From Patella vulgata (taxonomy: Eukaryota > Mollusca > Gastropoda > Patellidae), in the NCBI RefSeq assembly GCF_932274485.2, contig NC_065880.2:8719695-8783694 (forward strand): a DNA stretch of 64,000 nt. The letters are read 5' to 3'. Below are positions 1 to 11,527 of the stretch, in pieces; position 1 is the first letter of the stretch, and each line of letters opens with the position of its first letter. The translations under genes were made by a program, and so were the position numbers. The notes beneath the pieces were generated by a model, which saw nothing but the letters and a program-made list of their open reading frames with translations, had not been told where the DNA came from and made no database searches.

Positions 1-79
1 GTAATTGGACATCTCTTTAGAACTTTAACATTGATAGACCTTTTTAAGGCTTCGTTACTTTTAGTCTATAGTCCACTTA

Positions 80-285
80 TGGGGGGGGGGGGGGGTAAGA
101 AGCTGGCTCGCTAGCCTGGAGGTCGAGTATTCGATACCTGCTTTGGGCGGGAAAGTTCATCCAGATTTTCCGTTGTGGTTCCCCCTTGCCAGTTGTGTGG
201 GACATTTTGCTTTCCACTCTTTCCATTGCAAGAAGCGGAACAGTAGGACTTTAAATCCCATTTTATTTAATTTCTTTCCATTATC
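80..285 (+). repeat. SINE-A copy, internally deleted
   Basis: After a poly-G run, the tRNA-like head (CTGGCTCGCTAGCCTGGAGG) and AGTTCATCCAGATTTTCCG are followed by the SINE-A tail (GGAACAGTAGGACTTTAAAT). The middle of the element is missing. Confidence 0.65.
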
Positions 286-440
286 GAATGAGGTTTTGCA
301 TGCTCGGCTGAAAGGTCTGCAAAACTTTATGTGTTCGCCAGGATCAAACCTAGGACTACTTAGCCGAGTGGGAACAAATACATTCCCTTTAAAAATGTCA
401 CCTTTTCAAAGTATATTTCAAGTAAATATACGCTTCAAAT

Positions 441-862
441 TGTATTTTTACCGTAAAATGACTGGCAGAAAGTTGCCAGTAAAATCACTGTATTTTAACA
501 CTGTCTTGTAAATGTACCCCTAAATGGTAGATTTAGATTTACAAACACCACGTAAATTTACAGTGAGTGTACAATAACTTTGAGGTAAATTTACAACCAC
601 GGTGTAAATTTACAGTGAGTTTAAGATAACTTTGAGGTATATTTACGACCACCGTGTAAATTTAGATTGAATATAAATTTACCTCACTTTCTATTTACAA
701 GCACACTGTAAATTTACATCGAAGTTATTTTACACTCTCTGTAAATTTACATGCTGTTTGAAAATCTTAATCTACCACTTAGATGTAAATTTACATGTCA
801 GTGTTAAAATACAGTCATTTTACTGGCAACTTTCTGCCAGTCAATTTACGGTAAAAATACAC
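441..862. mobile_element. Foldback MITE with about 60-bp terminal inverted repeats
   Basis: The left arm starts TGTATTTTTACCGTAAA, ACTGGCAGAAAGTTGCCAGT, and the right arm mirrors it. The interior repeats GTAAATTTACAGTGAGT-like blocks. No coding. Confidence 0.7.
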
Positions 863-1084
863 AAATATTATTTACAGTGTAACGTAAATTAACATCAACA
901 CAAAACATCAAACAACCGAACAACAAAAAAGAACCACACAACACATCCTCGCTATCTCCAGTGGTCTCATTCCGCTCCACTCCTCTATACCCTGTGTTTA
1001 GCCATGGGGTATTCACGTATTCAATTTATCTGCCCTTGATTGTAGTTTAATTCTACGAACCATTCAAAAAACAGTTTACAAAAC

Positions 1085-1262
1085 AATAGGTTCCGCGATC
1101 TGACCCGGAAAGCTGTGAGAACACGACTTTTTTTAAGTTTATATTTTTTGGGGACATTTTCTCGCGCCGTGTTCACGTTTGCCGGCGACCTTATTCATAT
1201 TCTGGTCGCCGTAAGTCGCAGCAGCGCAGTAAGGACGCCACCCCGGTCTGACGGGGGAGGGG
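1085..1262 (+). repeat. Dispersed repeat, inverted copy at 3245-3440
   Basis: AGCAGCGCAGTAAGGACGCC and CCCGGTCTGACGGGGG recur inverted at about 3270-3320 and directly at 3596-3640. The AAGCTGTGAGAACACGACTT end recurs inverted at 3400-3440. Family unknown. Confidence 0.5.
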
Positions 1263-1455
1263 GGGGGGGTAACGACCTTGGTTTAGATATAGAACTCTCT
1301 ACACTTTATAATTTGGTATGTGAATAGGGTGCTTTATTCCTTCTAAACAACCAATTGCCATTGTCCATGAAGTAATCATGTTTAACAATAAGGTGAAAGA
1401 TTATTCTGAAACAAGATAAGAATTCTTATATAAATAGTTATTTTAACAATGATAA

Positions 1456-1791
1456 TAAAATGGGGTTTAACGTCCTACTGTTCTGCTCTGATTTGACTAA
1501 TGAAGACGGGCATACACGATACAGTGTGCTATGAGGATTATGTTGACCAGACAGCGGCACTACAGCCTACTCTTGTAACGAATTCCAACTGCCAAGGGAT
1601 CTTTTACGTGCACGCCAATGCGTCCCATCCGAAAGACTATACGTTGCCCCTTGCCAGCCCCCGTCCTGCACCACTAACAAGGTGGACCTACACAGGAAAA
1701 CTCATGAACTTTCTCAGCCAACGCAGGAATCGAACACGGGACCTCTAGGATAGCTAGCCAACGTCCTACTCTCTGAACCACCGTGGCCCCC
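1456..1791 (-). repeat. SINE-A copy
   Basis: Runs from the 3' end motif (GGGGTTTAACGTCCTACTG on +) to the tRNA-derived head. Confidence 0.8.
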
Positions 1792-2042
1792 GCGTGAAAA
1801 TATACCACCCTTTACTCTGTCATAGCTTGTATATTCTCTATTTTATTCGAAAATGACTACTTAAATAATAAATAAGTATAATCTCCACTAAGTAACACGT
1901 GTTCATTGTAAATTTCTTATATTTCTGTCACACCCAAGGTCAGCTACAACTAATAATATATGTAGGTTGCCAGTCAACAAACCATGTCGTCCGTCCAAAT
2001 GTCTTTATACAAAATGATTAAAGTATGAAATTATATCAATGT

Positions 2043-2160
2043 TGGGAGACGCGGTAGCCCAGTGGGTGACATTGGCTCGGTAACCAAGAAGTCCAGCATT
2101 CAAACCCGATGTTGGAGTAGAGCAAGTATCTCGGGATTTTAGAACGTTGATTACCCTTGT
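2043..2160 (+). repeat. tRNA-like SINE head of another type
   Basis: GCGGTAGCCCAGTGGGTGAC resembles an A box and CAGCATTCAAACCCGATG a degenerate B box, 50 bp apart. It has no SINE-A body and joins a SINE-A copy downstream. Confidence 0.35.
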
Positions 2161-2206
2161 CAGTGGCGCAGGACGCGTCTTCAATCCCTGTGTTTCACAA
2201 GAACTC

Positions 2207-2537
2207 AAAGCGGGGTTTAACGTCCTACTGTTCTGCTCCGAACTGGGTTAATGAAGACGGACACACGCCATGCACTGGGCAGCGGCATTATGGCCCACTC
2301 ATATATCGAATTCCAACTGCCATGGGATATTTTACGTGCATGCCAATGTATACACAGGACCTCGGCTTTTCGTCCCAGCCGAACGACTAGACAGCTGTCC
2401 TTGTCAGACCCTCCGTCCTGCATCACTGACAAGGGGGGAACCACGCCGGAAAATCTGGATGAACTTTCTCGGCCAATGTGGGGATCGAACAACCGACCTC
2501 CAAGCTAGCGAGCCATCGTCTTATCCATTTAGCTACC
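2207..2537 (-). repeat. SINE-A copy, nearly full length
   Basis: Contains all blocks from the shared 3' end to the tRNA-like head. Confidence 0.8.
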
Positions 2538-2744
2538 GGAAAATCCTTGCACCTTGTTCGCGGTGCAGAAAGGAGGCCACGTCTACAACTTGGTGTGTAC
2601 GTACAAAAAACCCTTCGTGTTCGGTCTTTTTGATCATATTTAAATTTCAACGGAACATAATACAAATGTTTTTATTCCACTAATAGGTGCATAATTAATA
2701 TTATAATATATTTGGACAAGTCCATTTCACGGCCATAAAATTTG

Positions 2745-3022
2745 TAGAGAGAGAGAAATAGGGTTTAACGTCCACTCGACACAAACTAGGTCATTTCGGG
2801 ACTAACATATGGTTCAATTTTATTTTCATAATTCGCTTGCGCGTAGGGGTCTTTAGCAGTGGGAGGAAACCGGAGGACCCGGAGAAAACCCACGAAGTTG
2901 GACAGGCGACCCTACTCCTTGTCACGTACAACCGGGGATTCGAAACCACGCCAGTTGACTCAATGACAGACTTTATGATACAGCACGCACGTGCTAACCA
3001 TTCAGCCATCCAACCCCCCATA
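2745..3022 (-). repeat. SINE-B copy, full length
   Basis: Tail of GA repeats and GGGTTTAACGTCCACTCG on +, then body, ending at the head (GCTAACCATTCAGCCATCCA on +). Confidence 0.85.
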
Positions 3023-3244
3023 AAATTTGTAACGATGTATACACAATCCATACTGAATTTAGTAAACTATTTACAAACCATGTGACCTTTCACACACAGA
3101 TATTGATGACTCTGAAAAATCACAGATGGACGTCACGTGGTTTAAAGATATATTACCTCAAGGTTAACGGTGTCAAGATATGTTATCCCAAGATTAACGG
3201 GGTCAAGAGGTCGAACCCCATGACCAGTGGCATATCTGCGGAAA

Positions 3245-3440
3245 ATAGCGATCGGAATTCCGCCCCTTATTCCCCCGTCAGACCGGGGTGGCGTCCTTAC
3301 TACGCTGCTGCGACCGTACTGCAACCAAAAAATACACAAGATAGCCGGCAAACGTGAACACAACGAACGAAAAAGTCCCGAAATATTACCATTTTGAAAA
3401 AAGTCGCGTTCTCACAGCTTTCCAGGTCAGATCCACCGAA
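3245..3440 (-). repeat. Inverted copy of the 1085-1262 repeat
   Basis: Carries CCCCCGTCAGACCGGGGTGG and GTCGCGTTCTCACAGCTTTC, reverse complements of the first copy's blocks. A 45-bp block of the same family recurs at 3596-3640. Confidence 0.5.
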
Positions 3441-4379
3441 ACTTGTCATTTGTTTTGAACATGCTCAAAACAAACGCCGTGACTCGGCGATCATTGGCGA
3501 CCATGGAGACTACATCACGATATTTGGCGTTTCCGCCACGCTTTTACCACGCTTATGGCGATTTTGACGCGCTCTGTGACCATTTTCCGTCGCTGTAGCA
3601 GCGCAGTAAGGACGCCACCCTGGTCTCACGGGGGTATTACTAAACATCCGGACGACAGGATGCTTTTCCTTGGTAGGTCACATGTCCCTGTTTACATCTC
3701 GTGACCTTGACGAAATCTGCAGGTGGCCTTAATATTTAGACCTAACCGGGAAACCAGACTGGAAAACCCCGAAGGTCGGTAACCAGGACAACCTGGTTAG
3801 TCACTCAGCTTCATACTTACCAGCACAGTGACTCCACTTTCAAAGCCTTCAACGATTTTTAAAACATTCAGTCGTTTGGTGTTTTTTTCCTCAGAATTGT
3901 AGAATATTGCAATGTTGATCGGTTACAAAAATAAGGTTTTTATATTTGTTTTCCATCTGTAATATTAGGATTCTAACATCGCAGTTTTTTTTGTTGTTTT
4001 GGGGGGGGGGGTGTTTTTTTTTCTACATCTTGTAAGCTCGAAGCTTGGAAAATATGACGTAATAACATGTCATATATAAACACTCTGGTCAAGGCAGGGA
4101 TTATTATTACCAAGATGGCCAGTTATTAGGTATACGCCAATACGAATTTTATCTACCACATTCGCACATTGTGTCTAGGCTATGTTATTGTGCATATATT
4201 TTTTTCAGCATGACAGGAAACCACCATCGCTTGTTTTTTTACATTGTAAGGGATTTCGAAAAGAATTAAAAATTCACTTCATAGCTGAGTAATTTTATTG
4301 GCCAGAAAACTCTCATGAAACGTTCTCGACGATCTAGAACCCCAATCAAGAATTGCTTCCCACGGCTCTGTATACATTA

Positions 4380-4735
4380 TCAATAGATACAATACTTATA
4401 TATTATTACTAAACAATGTATATTATACTAGCGTTCTATAAATTAAACGATGTATACAATACTAGTGTATTATAAACTATATAATATATACAATAGTAGT
4501 GTATTATAAACAATACTAGTGTATTATAAACTATATAATATAAACAATGCTAGTGTATTATAAAACTAAACAATGTATACAATACTAGTGTATTATAAAC
4601 TATATAATATATACAATACTAGTGTATAATAAACTAAACAATGTATACAATACTAGTGTATTATAAAACTAAACTATACAATACTAGTGTATTATAAAGC
4701 TATACAATACTAGTGTACTAAAACTATGACTTGTA
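4380..4735. repeat. AT-rich minisatellite
   Basis: Irregular tandem units built on CAATACTAGTGTATTATAAA separated by ACTATATAATATA spacers; about 9 units. Confidence 0.8.
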
Positions 4736-4782
4736 CTATAATATTAATAACGATGTCATTTTTATAGACTTGGTTCCGTCAC

Positions 4783-5095
4783 TTTCGGTATTCCCAGTGG
4801 TATCGTTCTGTTCTACTCCACTAACCTCTGGGGCCATCTGCCCTTGATCGTGGCTCGATTCTACGTATCAATCAAAAACAGTTTGCATACCAGTCTTAAC
4901 GTCATTGTTCAAGTTCACCACAATAATCTTAGTTGCAATAAAATGCGAGTTACTTCCCTTCGTCCACTCGATTGTTTGCTAAAAATAGCAGGAGTATCAA
5001 GGGCGGATAATTTGACCATGTGTCCCCCCCCCCCCATGGATGGACCCAGGGGTTAGCGGAGTAGAACGGAGCGATACCATTTGGGATACCGAGAA
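4783..5095. mobile_element. Foldback MITE (about 50-bp inverted ends)
   Basis: Left end TTTCGGTATTCCCAGTGGTA matches, inverted, TACCATTTGGGATACCGAGA at the right end. Solo pieces of the same family occur at about 955-1060 and 38945-39065. Confidence 0.7.
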
Positions 5096-5143
5096 CGGGT
5101 TTTGTCACAATGTCGAGAAAACTATGATTAAAAGAGAAATATC

Positions 5144-5312
5144 TGGACCCTTATTCACGAAAACTTAAACTAAGTTACAACCGAAATTTTAAGAAATACT
5201 GCAACTTCATTGGATATATGCAAATTGATTTTACTGGTCAGCCAATCGAATTGCAGTATTTCTTAAAATTTCGATTGTATCTAAGATTAAGTTTTCGTGA
5301 ATAAGGGCCCAG
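5144..5312. mobile_element. Hairpin MITE, family H
   Basis: The whole element folds: ends GGACCCTTATTCACGAAAAC and TTTTCGTGAATAAGGGCCC. Related copies at 12049-12192, 33073-33232 and 46862-47020. Confidence 0.7.
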
Positions 5313-5477
5313 GTAAATAATTGTTGTATATCATTCAAACTCTATCAGGTTTCGTTCATCCTATTGATTACAATTTCACCCAACCCATCGTAACCCATTG
5401 AAATGTATCCAAAATTCTTCATAAATCAAGGAATATCCCGCAACTTTATTTAGTTATAACTTCGTTACAAAATTTCT

Positions 5478-5815
5478 TCATATATGGGAGATGGCACAGT
5501 GTTTAATTCCAAAATATTCAGTAGAACACATTGTGGCATACACGTGACATTGCTTTAGTCTGTTGTCATGGCAACTAGAATATCCAGTGAGACTATTGTC
5601 TGAACTTTTAGGCACGCTGCCGTTTTTGGCCTTGTCACTATCCATGTCATGGCAACTAGAATATCCAGCTAGACTATTATCTAAACTTCTAGGCATGCTG
5701 TCTGTTTTGGCCTTGTAAAATTTCCGAATGACGACAGCTAGGATTACAATCAGAACAATGCCAATTACTACACATCCAACCATAATCAAAACTGTACAAA
5801 CCGGAAGTATGTTGA
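5478..5815 (-). CDS. Terminal exon: C-terminal membrane segment and tail, gene unrecognised
   Basis: Acceptor TTACCTCTTTTTCTAG precedes the exon. About 111 residues follow: VNILPVCTVLIMVGCVVIGI plus VLIVILAVVIRKF form one membrane segment, then a cytoplasmic tail of about 75 residues ending SHI and TGA (5480-5478). An AATAAA (minus, 5450-5445) lies about 28 bp after the stop, as expected for a last exon. The tail holds a near-duplicate of about 23 residues (S-DNSLAGYSSCHDMDSDKAK and SSDNSLTGYSSCHD). It needs a donor in phase 1. FAM234 exon 12 offers one, so it could be an alternative last exon, or the last exon of a different single-pass receptor whose other exons I cannot find. Confidence 0.6.
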
Positions 5816-5867
5816 CTAGAAAAAGAGGTAAATAAAGTATATTAGTATACTTATCAAAACGTGCAGG

Positions 5868-5962
5868 GGGATAACGGTGACTATGTGGGTAAGACGCTGG
5901 CTCGCTAGCCTGGAGGTCGGGTGTTTGATCCCTGCATTGGCCGAGAAAGTTCATCCAGATTA
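5868..5962 (+). repeat. SINE-A head only
   Basis: The clearest plus-strand tRNA-like head: GTGGGTAAGACGCTGGCTCG (A-box area) and GGAGGTCGGGTGTTTGATCC (B-box area). Breaks off after CATCCAGAT into MITE-D sequence. Confidence 0.75.
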
Positions 5963-5965
5963 ATA

Positions 5966-6045
5966 ATTTAGATAACATTTCAGGCCTAAAGAAAGACCTG
6001 CAATAGGCAGATATAGCTCTTGTGTAATGTATGTTTAATTAAAGA
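5966..6045. mobile_element. MITE-D terminal fragment
   Basis: TTTCAGGCCTAAAGAAAGAC and TAATGTATGTTTAATTAAAG are the MITE-D end in inverted orientation. Confidence 0.65.
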
Positions 6046-6244
6046 CGTAGTCCTATATATATCAACATGACACGTGTCAATTATTATAGAACATTGTGAG
6101 AAGAGTCGTGACAATTAAAATTAAAAGAGTAATTATATCTTAAAACTGCCATTAATCATACATGTGACAAGAAAGATGCTAATTCTATTCAACGATAGGC
6201 AACTGAAAATGAATTTCTATTGATACTTTTGTCAACGAAGACGT

Positions 6245-6966
6245 TAAAGGCCCGGTCCCAGTGGCTGATGGACACAAAACGTATGCAAAAAGGACACAGC
6301 GGACGAGCAAACTTTCGGGGGTGGCTCCATCCGTTTTCATCCGCTCCATAAATGGACAAAATTGACGAAAATTTGCGAAAACAGAACGGAAAAGAACGAA
6401 CGTGGGAAGTATGTAGCGGGGATGTTAAATGGATGTTCATCGGAAACCTAGCGGATGAAAACGGATGGAAGTGGATGACATACCAGATACATCTCAGATA
6501 CAAACGCTTTGTCCGTTTTGAAAGCTTTATATACGAGATACATACGCTTACATCCTTTCTATTTCCGTGCTACTAACGATGTATAGACGTTCCATGTACC
6601 TTATCTTTCCTCCCTCTTTCCGTTTTCAGCTGGAGCGGATGTGAGTTGCGAGGATGCCCAGAGGATGCAGAGAGGATACAGTGGACGTTTAACGGATGAT
6701 AACGGACATGGAACGTTTGGTGCTCGTATATGTCGCGCATTTACATCGTACACGGCAGAAGGTTCATCCGTTATAAAAGTTTAGTGCAGCTCAAAACTTT
6801 TTGCGCGGATGAAATCAAAGTGAACGGATGCTCGATGGATAGAGCGTATGAAACACGTATGCAATGAGTACACAACGCATGCATGGCGTTTTCAAACGGA
6901 GGGCACGTTTTTTTCCCCGTTTTACATCCGTTTTGCATCCGTAAGTGCAGTGGGACCGGGCCTTTA
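6245..6966. mobile_element. MITE-type DNA element inside the LINE (perfect terminal inverted repeats)
   Basis: Ends are TAAAGGCCCGGTCCCA and its exact reverse complement. Length about 722 bp, no coding. The inside is studded with CGGATG/CATCCG motifs on both strands, like transposase-binding subterminal repeats. The flanks fit a TTA duplication, which would suit PIF/Harbinger, but this is uncertain. It splits the LINE between FCQRRR and HTDPELTLDG. Confidence 0.75.
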
Positions 6967-7145
6967 CATACTGATCCGGAGCTTACACTGGATGGAAGCC
7001 CCATTCTAGTTGTAGATGAAACGAAATTATTGGGTTTGATATTTGATAAGAAATTGTCATTTATACCCCATATAAAAAGCCTCAAGAAGAAATGTCTGAA
7101 AATTGTATCAAACGCTGCCTGGGGAGCAGACCGTAAGGTCTTGCT

Positions 7146-7762
7146 ATAACATAATGACATATGTCATAGAGGCGTCCTGCCATATTAAAATACGTGTTAG
7201 TGATTGTAACATAAACCTGTCGCTATCAATACCCGGCTGGAGATCTTGGTAGTATTCCTTATGTCATTGCGTAACTATAACTTGTTGTTGGCATGTCTTA
7301 TCTAACTTTCTTTGTCTGATAAACTATATTGAATGTTAAACCTTCATATGATGCTTGATACATTAGACAGGTGTCTAATGAGCTCCTTTGTCTCGAATAC
7401 GTTTATAAACTCAGAACAGAAACGAATCTTCAGTCAGGTCCAGGAGGCCGTGCTAGGCGGGCGCCTAGATGAAGGTACCTAATGGATACTATTGAGGTCC
7501 AGGCAGGGCTAGGAGTTAGGTCCGGCCAGGACTGAGCGAAGGCCATGGGCGCCTTAGCACGAGACGGTACGAGACGACAGCTTCTGGAGTTAGCACACTC
7601 ATGCTAAGCTAAGCTAAGACATTCGACTCCCTCCATTTTAGTTAGTTCTACGGTCGTTTACATTATGATGTTTGTACCTAATATGTAAGAAGAATAAAAA
7701 TATTATATTCGAAGTCACACCAGTGTTGCCTCCAGAACTTGATTTAAAGAAATAGTGTCACA
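7146..7762 (+). repeat. 5' LTR
   Basis: 617 bp, ends TGTCACA; direct copy at 9451-10067. Confidence 0.85.
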
Positions 7763-9450
7763 TATTAATTGGCGCCGTAGACCAGAGCAACGTGCAAAGT
7801 CGTATACCACTAGAAGATCACAGGCCACAGATATTAGTCTACACGGGTAAGTCTTTTTCTAATCCTACCATGGCCGGTTAATAATGACATTGTGCTATAA
7901 TGTATTATAATTTAACTGGGAAATCAGCAGTTTATCATCACGCTTTATTAAATATCATGGTGTAGTTACTAGATTTAATATATTGCCGTTCAAGCTAGTA
8001 GTGGAACAGTCCTTAACTATTTGTAGGAAAATGACTAAAACAAAATTGTATATATATTATTTGTTTTAAAATGCGTCATGTTGTTTTTAAAAGATTATGA
8101 ATTATCATTGGTTGTTTTGAACACATATTTTGGCTTTTAAATTTAGTAGTAGCTAAGTATTATCAGGCTAATAACTGCGAAGTGAAATGTTTTATGATTG
8201 TTTAATTATCTGGAATAGAGTTAAGCGTATCCTAATTGAGAGATATAGCTCTTTAAACATTCACACGGTATTAACGGTTTTATCCCTTATAATTTTTTTG
8301 TTGTTATTTTGTCTATATATATTTATGCCCCGAGGTTTACGGGAGACCCGATATTTACGGTAGAGAGTTTTATTTGTAATACCCCAAAGTTTTAATGGGA
8401 AATGCCCCGATATGTAACGGGAGAAGTTTATGTTAAGTGGTTTAACCCCAGGAGGGTTGTGCTCGGATTTAAGAGCGAACGTATTGTCTTGTTTTGTGTT
8501 GTGTTTAAAAATTATAGAGATAAACCGTTAGTTCTTTCAAAAAATATCTTATTTAAGATTGGTTAAATGTGTTCAGATCATTCATTATTCTTGAGATAAA
8601 ACAATATGACTCCCTAATTTCAATTGTATCCATGTAAATAATACTGTAAATATCGTTAGATCGATATCTAAAGTCAAATCTGTTCCACTTGCTAATTTGA
8701 TTAACTATTAATTAAGTTCACTCCATGATATATATGATAAGCAGATGATAAAACTTCGGCACGGGTGGCAGTTAATACTCTTCATATGCACATGTCATAA
8801 CACGCCGTTTTGCCAGACGGTCAATAAGAAGAGCTGAACTAAACGGAGCAGGGAATATTCTGACCCCTCAACATTACTGGAACGAGGAAGGGCATCATAT
8901 GTACCCCACCCCTACAGTTGGCTACGACAGTGCAGTAGCGGTCTAAGAAGATAATTACAGTAGTTTGTGTTCGCGATTCCACCAAATAATCGGTCTAAGA
9001 AGATAATTACAGTAGTTTGTGTTCGCGATTCCACCATTTATGTGAATAATAAGAGTAGTCTGTGTTTGTGATTCCAGGATCTCGTTTGTTTTTTTTTTTC
9101 ATTGACTCGCGTGTGTGACCGATTGTGTGTATATAACTTTTAAGTTCGTGTGTTTTTCATTGACCTTTTCATTTTGTTTAAAGACATTTTTGGATATTAT
9201 GACATTTTACATGTATATATAACTTTTAAATTCGTGTGTGTTTCATTTACCTTTTCTTTTTGTTTATAGACATTTTTGTATACGACATTTTACGAGTGTT
9301 GTTTGTTTTTATATATTTTTTCATTATTATTATTGTTGTTTATATCTTTATAAGAGTAGTAATTATCGACTCCATAGGTATCTAATTTTGTAATAGTCTT
9401 TAAAAGTTATTTCATATAATTCATAACTTTATTTAAACAAAGAGAGGTAT

Positions 9451-10067
9451 ATAACATAATGACATATGTCATAGAGGCGTCCTGCCATATTAAAATACGT
9501 GTTAGTGATTGTAACATAAACCTGTCGCTATCAATACCCGGCTGGAGATCTTGGTAGTATTCCTTATGTCATTGCGTAACTATAACTTGTTGTTGGCATG
9601 TCTTATCTAACTTTCTTTGTCTGATAAACTATATTGAATGTTAAACCTTCATATGATGCTTGATACATTAGACAGGTGTCTAATGAGCTCCTTTGTCTCG
9701 AATACGTTTATAAACTCAGAACAGAAACGAATCTTCAGTCAGGTCCAGGAGGCCGTGCTAGGCGGGCGCCTAGATGAAGGTACCTAATGGATACTATTGA
9801 GGTCCAGGCAGGGCTAGGAGTTAGGTCCGGCCAGGACTGAGCGAAGGCCATGGGCGCCTTAGCACGAGACGGTACGAGACGACAGCTTCTGGAGTTAGCA
9901 CACTCATGCTAAGCTAAGCTAAGACATTCGACTCCCTCCATTTTAGTTAGTTCTACGGTCGTTTACATTATGATGTTTGTACCTAATATGTAAGAAGAAT
10001 AAAAATATTATATTCGAAGTCACACCAGTGTTGCCTCCAGAACTTGATTTAAAGAAATAGTGTCACA
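9451..10067 (+). repeat. 3' LTR
   Basis: 617 bp, same length and apparently the same sequence as 7146-7762; followed by the TTGCT target duplication. Confidence 0.85.
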
Positions 10068-11204
10068 TTGCTCAGATTATATCTAAGAACTAAAAGCGAA
10101 TATGGATGTATTGTGTATGGGTCAGCCTGCGAGTCTTATCCCAAAGAGCTTGACACCATACATAACCAAGGACTTAGAATCAGTCTAGGAGCACTCCGTA
10201 CATCCCCAGTGCAGAAGTTTTACATCGAGGCGCACGGGCCTACATTGCATGACAGACGTGATAAACTGGCACTGCAATATGCTACAACAATTGCATCTCT
10301 GCCTCATCATATAACAACATATTTAGACCATATCATGAACATCTATAGTTCCTGAAAAGTAACTTTATTGCATCATTCGGTATTCACATTCTCAAACCCC
10401 TTTTGCGAATACCCCTTTCTTTAGAACTTCACCCTGGACTATATCGCCTCCAAAGATCGATTTAGATCTAACGAATAACAAAAAGAAAGATACTAGTTCG
10501 ACGGTGTTTCAGTCTCTCTTTCGAGAGTTAATGTCTAAATATGGTGATTATGCTCCCATCTACGCAGATTGTTCCAAAGATGGTAATCGGGTAGCTTCGG
10601 CTACCGTCTCACAATTTGGTATCCTTTCTATCAGACTTCCATCTGCTCCTTCCATATTTACTGCTGAGCTCCAGGCCATTGTTCGGGCTTTGGACCTCAT
10701 TCAATCATCCTTTAATTTAAAACATTTTGCCGATTCTCTGTCCTCTTTACAAGCAATAAATAACAAACGGCTTGAACACCCATTAGTAACATACATTTAT
10801 CGTCTGCTACTATCACACGAGTTCATCGGCATGGACACGGTCCTTTGCTGACTTACCAGTCATGTCGATATTAAAGGGAATGATCAGGCAGACTTCGCTG
10901 CCAAATCTGCTTTAGATCTTCCCATATCAAAATTTCTTTTACCCTTCACCGATTTTAAATCTTCAGTCAACGTTTTTTTTTTATTTATGACCGCTGGCAA
11001 TGGTCTTGGGATCTTGCAGACCAAACAAACTTCATCATATTAAGCCTCTCTTTGGAGATTGGCGAAGCTCCTATAGAATTAACAGGAGAGATGAAGTTGT
11101 TTTGTGTCGTTCACGCATTGGTCATACCGTTTTAAAGCATATTCTTATCTAGAAGCGAGAGCCTCAACCAGAATGTGATCACTGCCATGTTCCTTTTGAA
11201 AGGA

Positions 11205-11265
11205 GAGCGAAAGAGAGAGAGGGGGGGGGGCGCCCACTCGACACAAATAAGGTCATTTTTCGAGA
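11205..11265 (-). repeat. SINE-B tail fragment with GA/G run
   Basis: GAGAGAGAGGG then CCCACTCGACACAAATAAGG; only the SINE-B 3' end. Confidence 0.55.
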
Positions 11266-11439
11266 CAAATTTTGCGATTTTGTACCTGTTATACTGTTAA
11301 AATTGTGTTTACGTTATGTCAATTAAAGGGTGGGGGGGGGAGATTAATGGGGGACCTAGCCAAGGTAGTGCAACTCCTAGCTAGGGATTATTTGGGCTAT
11401 GAGAGAAATATGTCCCAGTTAGTTTTCCAACAACTCTTC

Positions 11440-11527
11440 ATAATCTCCCAACTGTCAAGGATTCCGTTACATACAACGACGTGTACACAGGACCTTGTAT
11501 TTGCGTTCCATCCGAACGATTAGACAT
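11440..11527 (-). repeat. SINE-A internal fragment, diverged
   Basis: TCCCAACTGTCAAGGATTCC, then TGTACACAGGACCTTG and CCATCCGAACGATTAGAC are SINE-A body blocks. Confidence 0.5.

Larger units (their letters stand above)
7146..10067 (+). mobile_element. Non-autonomous LTR retroelement inserted in the LINE
   Basis: Two direct LTRs of 617 bp (7146-7762, 9451-10067) look identical by eye. The target duplication is TTGCT (7141-7145, 10068-10072). A primer-site-like TGGCGCCGTAG (7770-7780) follows the first LTR, and a purine-rich tract (AAACAAAGAGAGG) precedes the second. The LTR carries a poly(A) signal (AGAATAAA). The 1.69-kb interior holds no coding region, so it resembles TRIM/LARD-type elements mobilised in trans. 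It looks structurally whole. Identical LTRs imply a young insertion. Superfamily not determined. Confidence 0.85.
6186..11215 (+). mobile_element. LINE fragment with RT C-terminus and RNase H (I/Jockey type), interrupted twice
   Basis: Remnant pieces are about 6186-6244 (FCQRRR), 6967-7145 and 10068-11215. The second piece ends DGSPILVVDETKLLGLIFDK...ADRKVLL. The third resumes exactly with RLYLRTKSEYGCIVYGSACE and runs to the end of RT. RNase H follows (10504-10971): YADCSKDG, FTAELQAI, FADSLSSLQAI, HVDIKGNDQADFAAKSA, i.e. the D-E-D-D set. The C-terminal RRDEVVLCRSRIGHT and CDHC follow at about 11085-11200. The 5' part is missing, frames shift between RT and RNase H, and in-frame stops are present. 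RT plus RNase H without LTRs indicates the I/Jockey group. Confidence 0.85.

Noticed and set aside
143-511. 122-residue open frame at the window start
   Set aside because: Spans SINE-A pieces and a foldback MITE end; no protein-like features.
2205-2540. Overlapping open frames across SINE-A copies in all frames
   Set aside because: The same translations recur at every SINE copy (for example SNSNCQGIFYVHANVYTGPRF); they are repeats, not genes.
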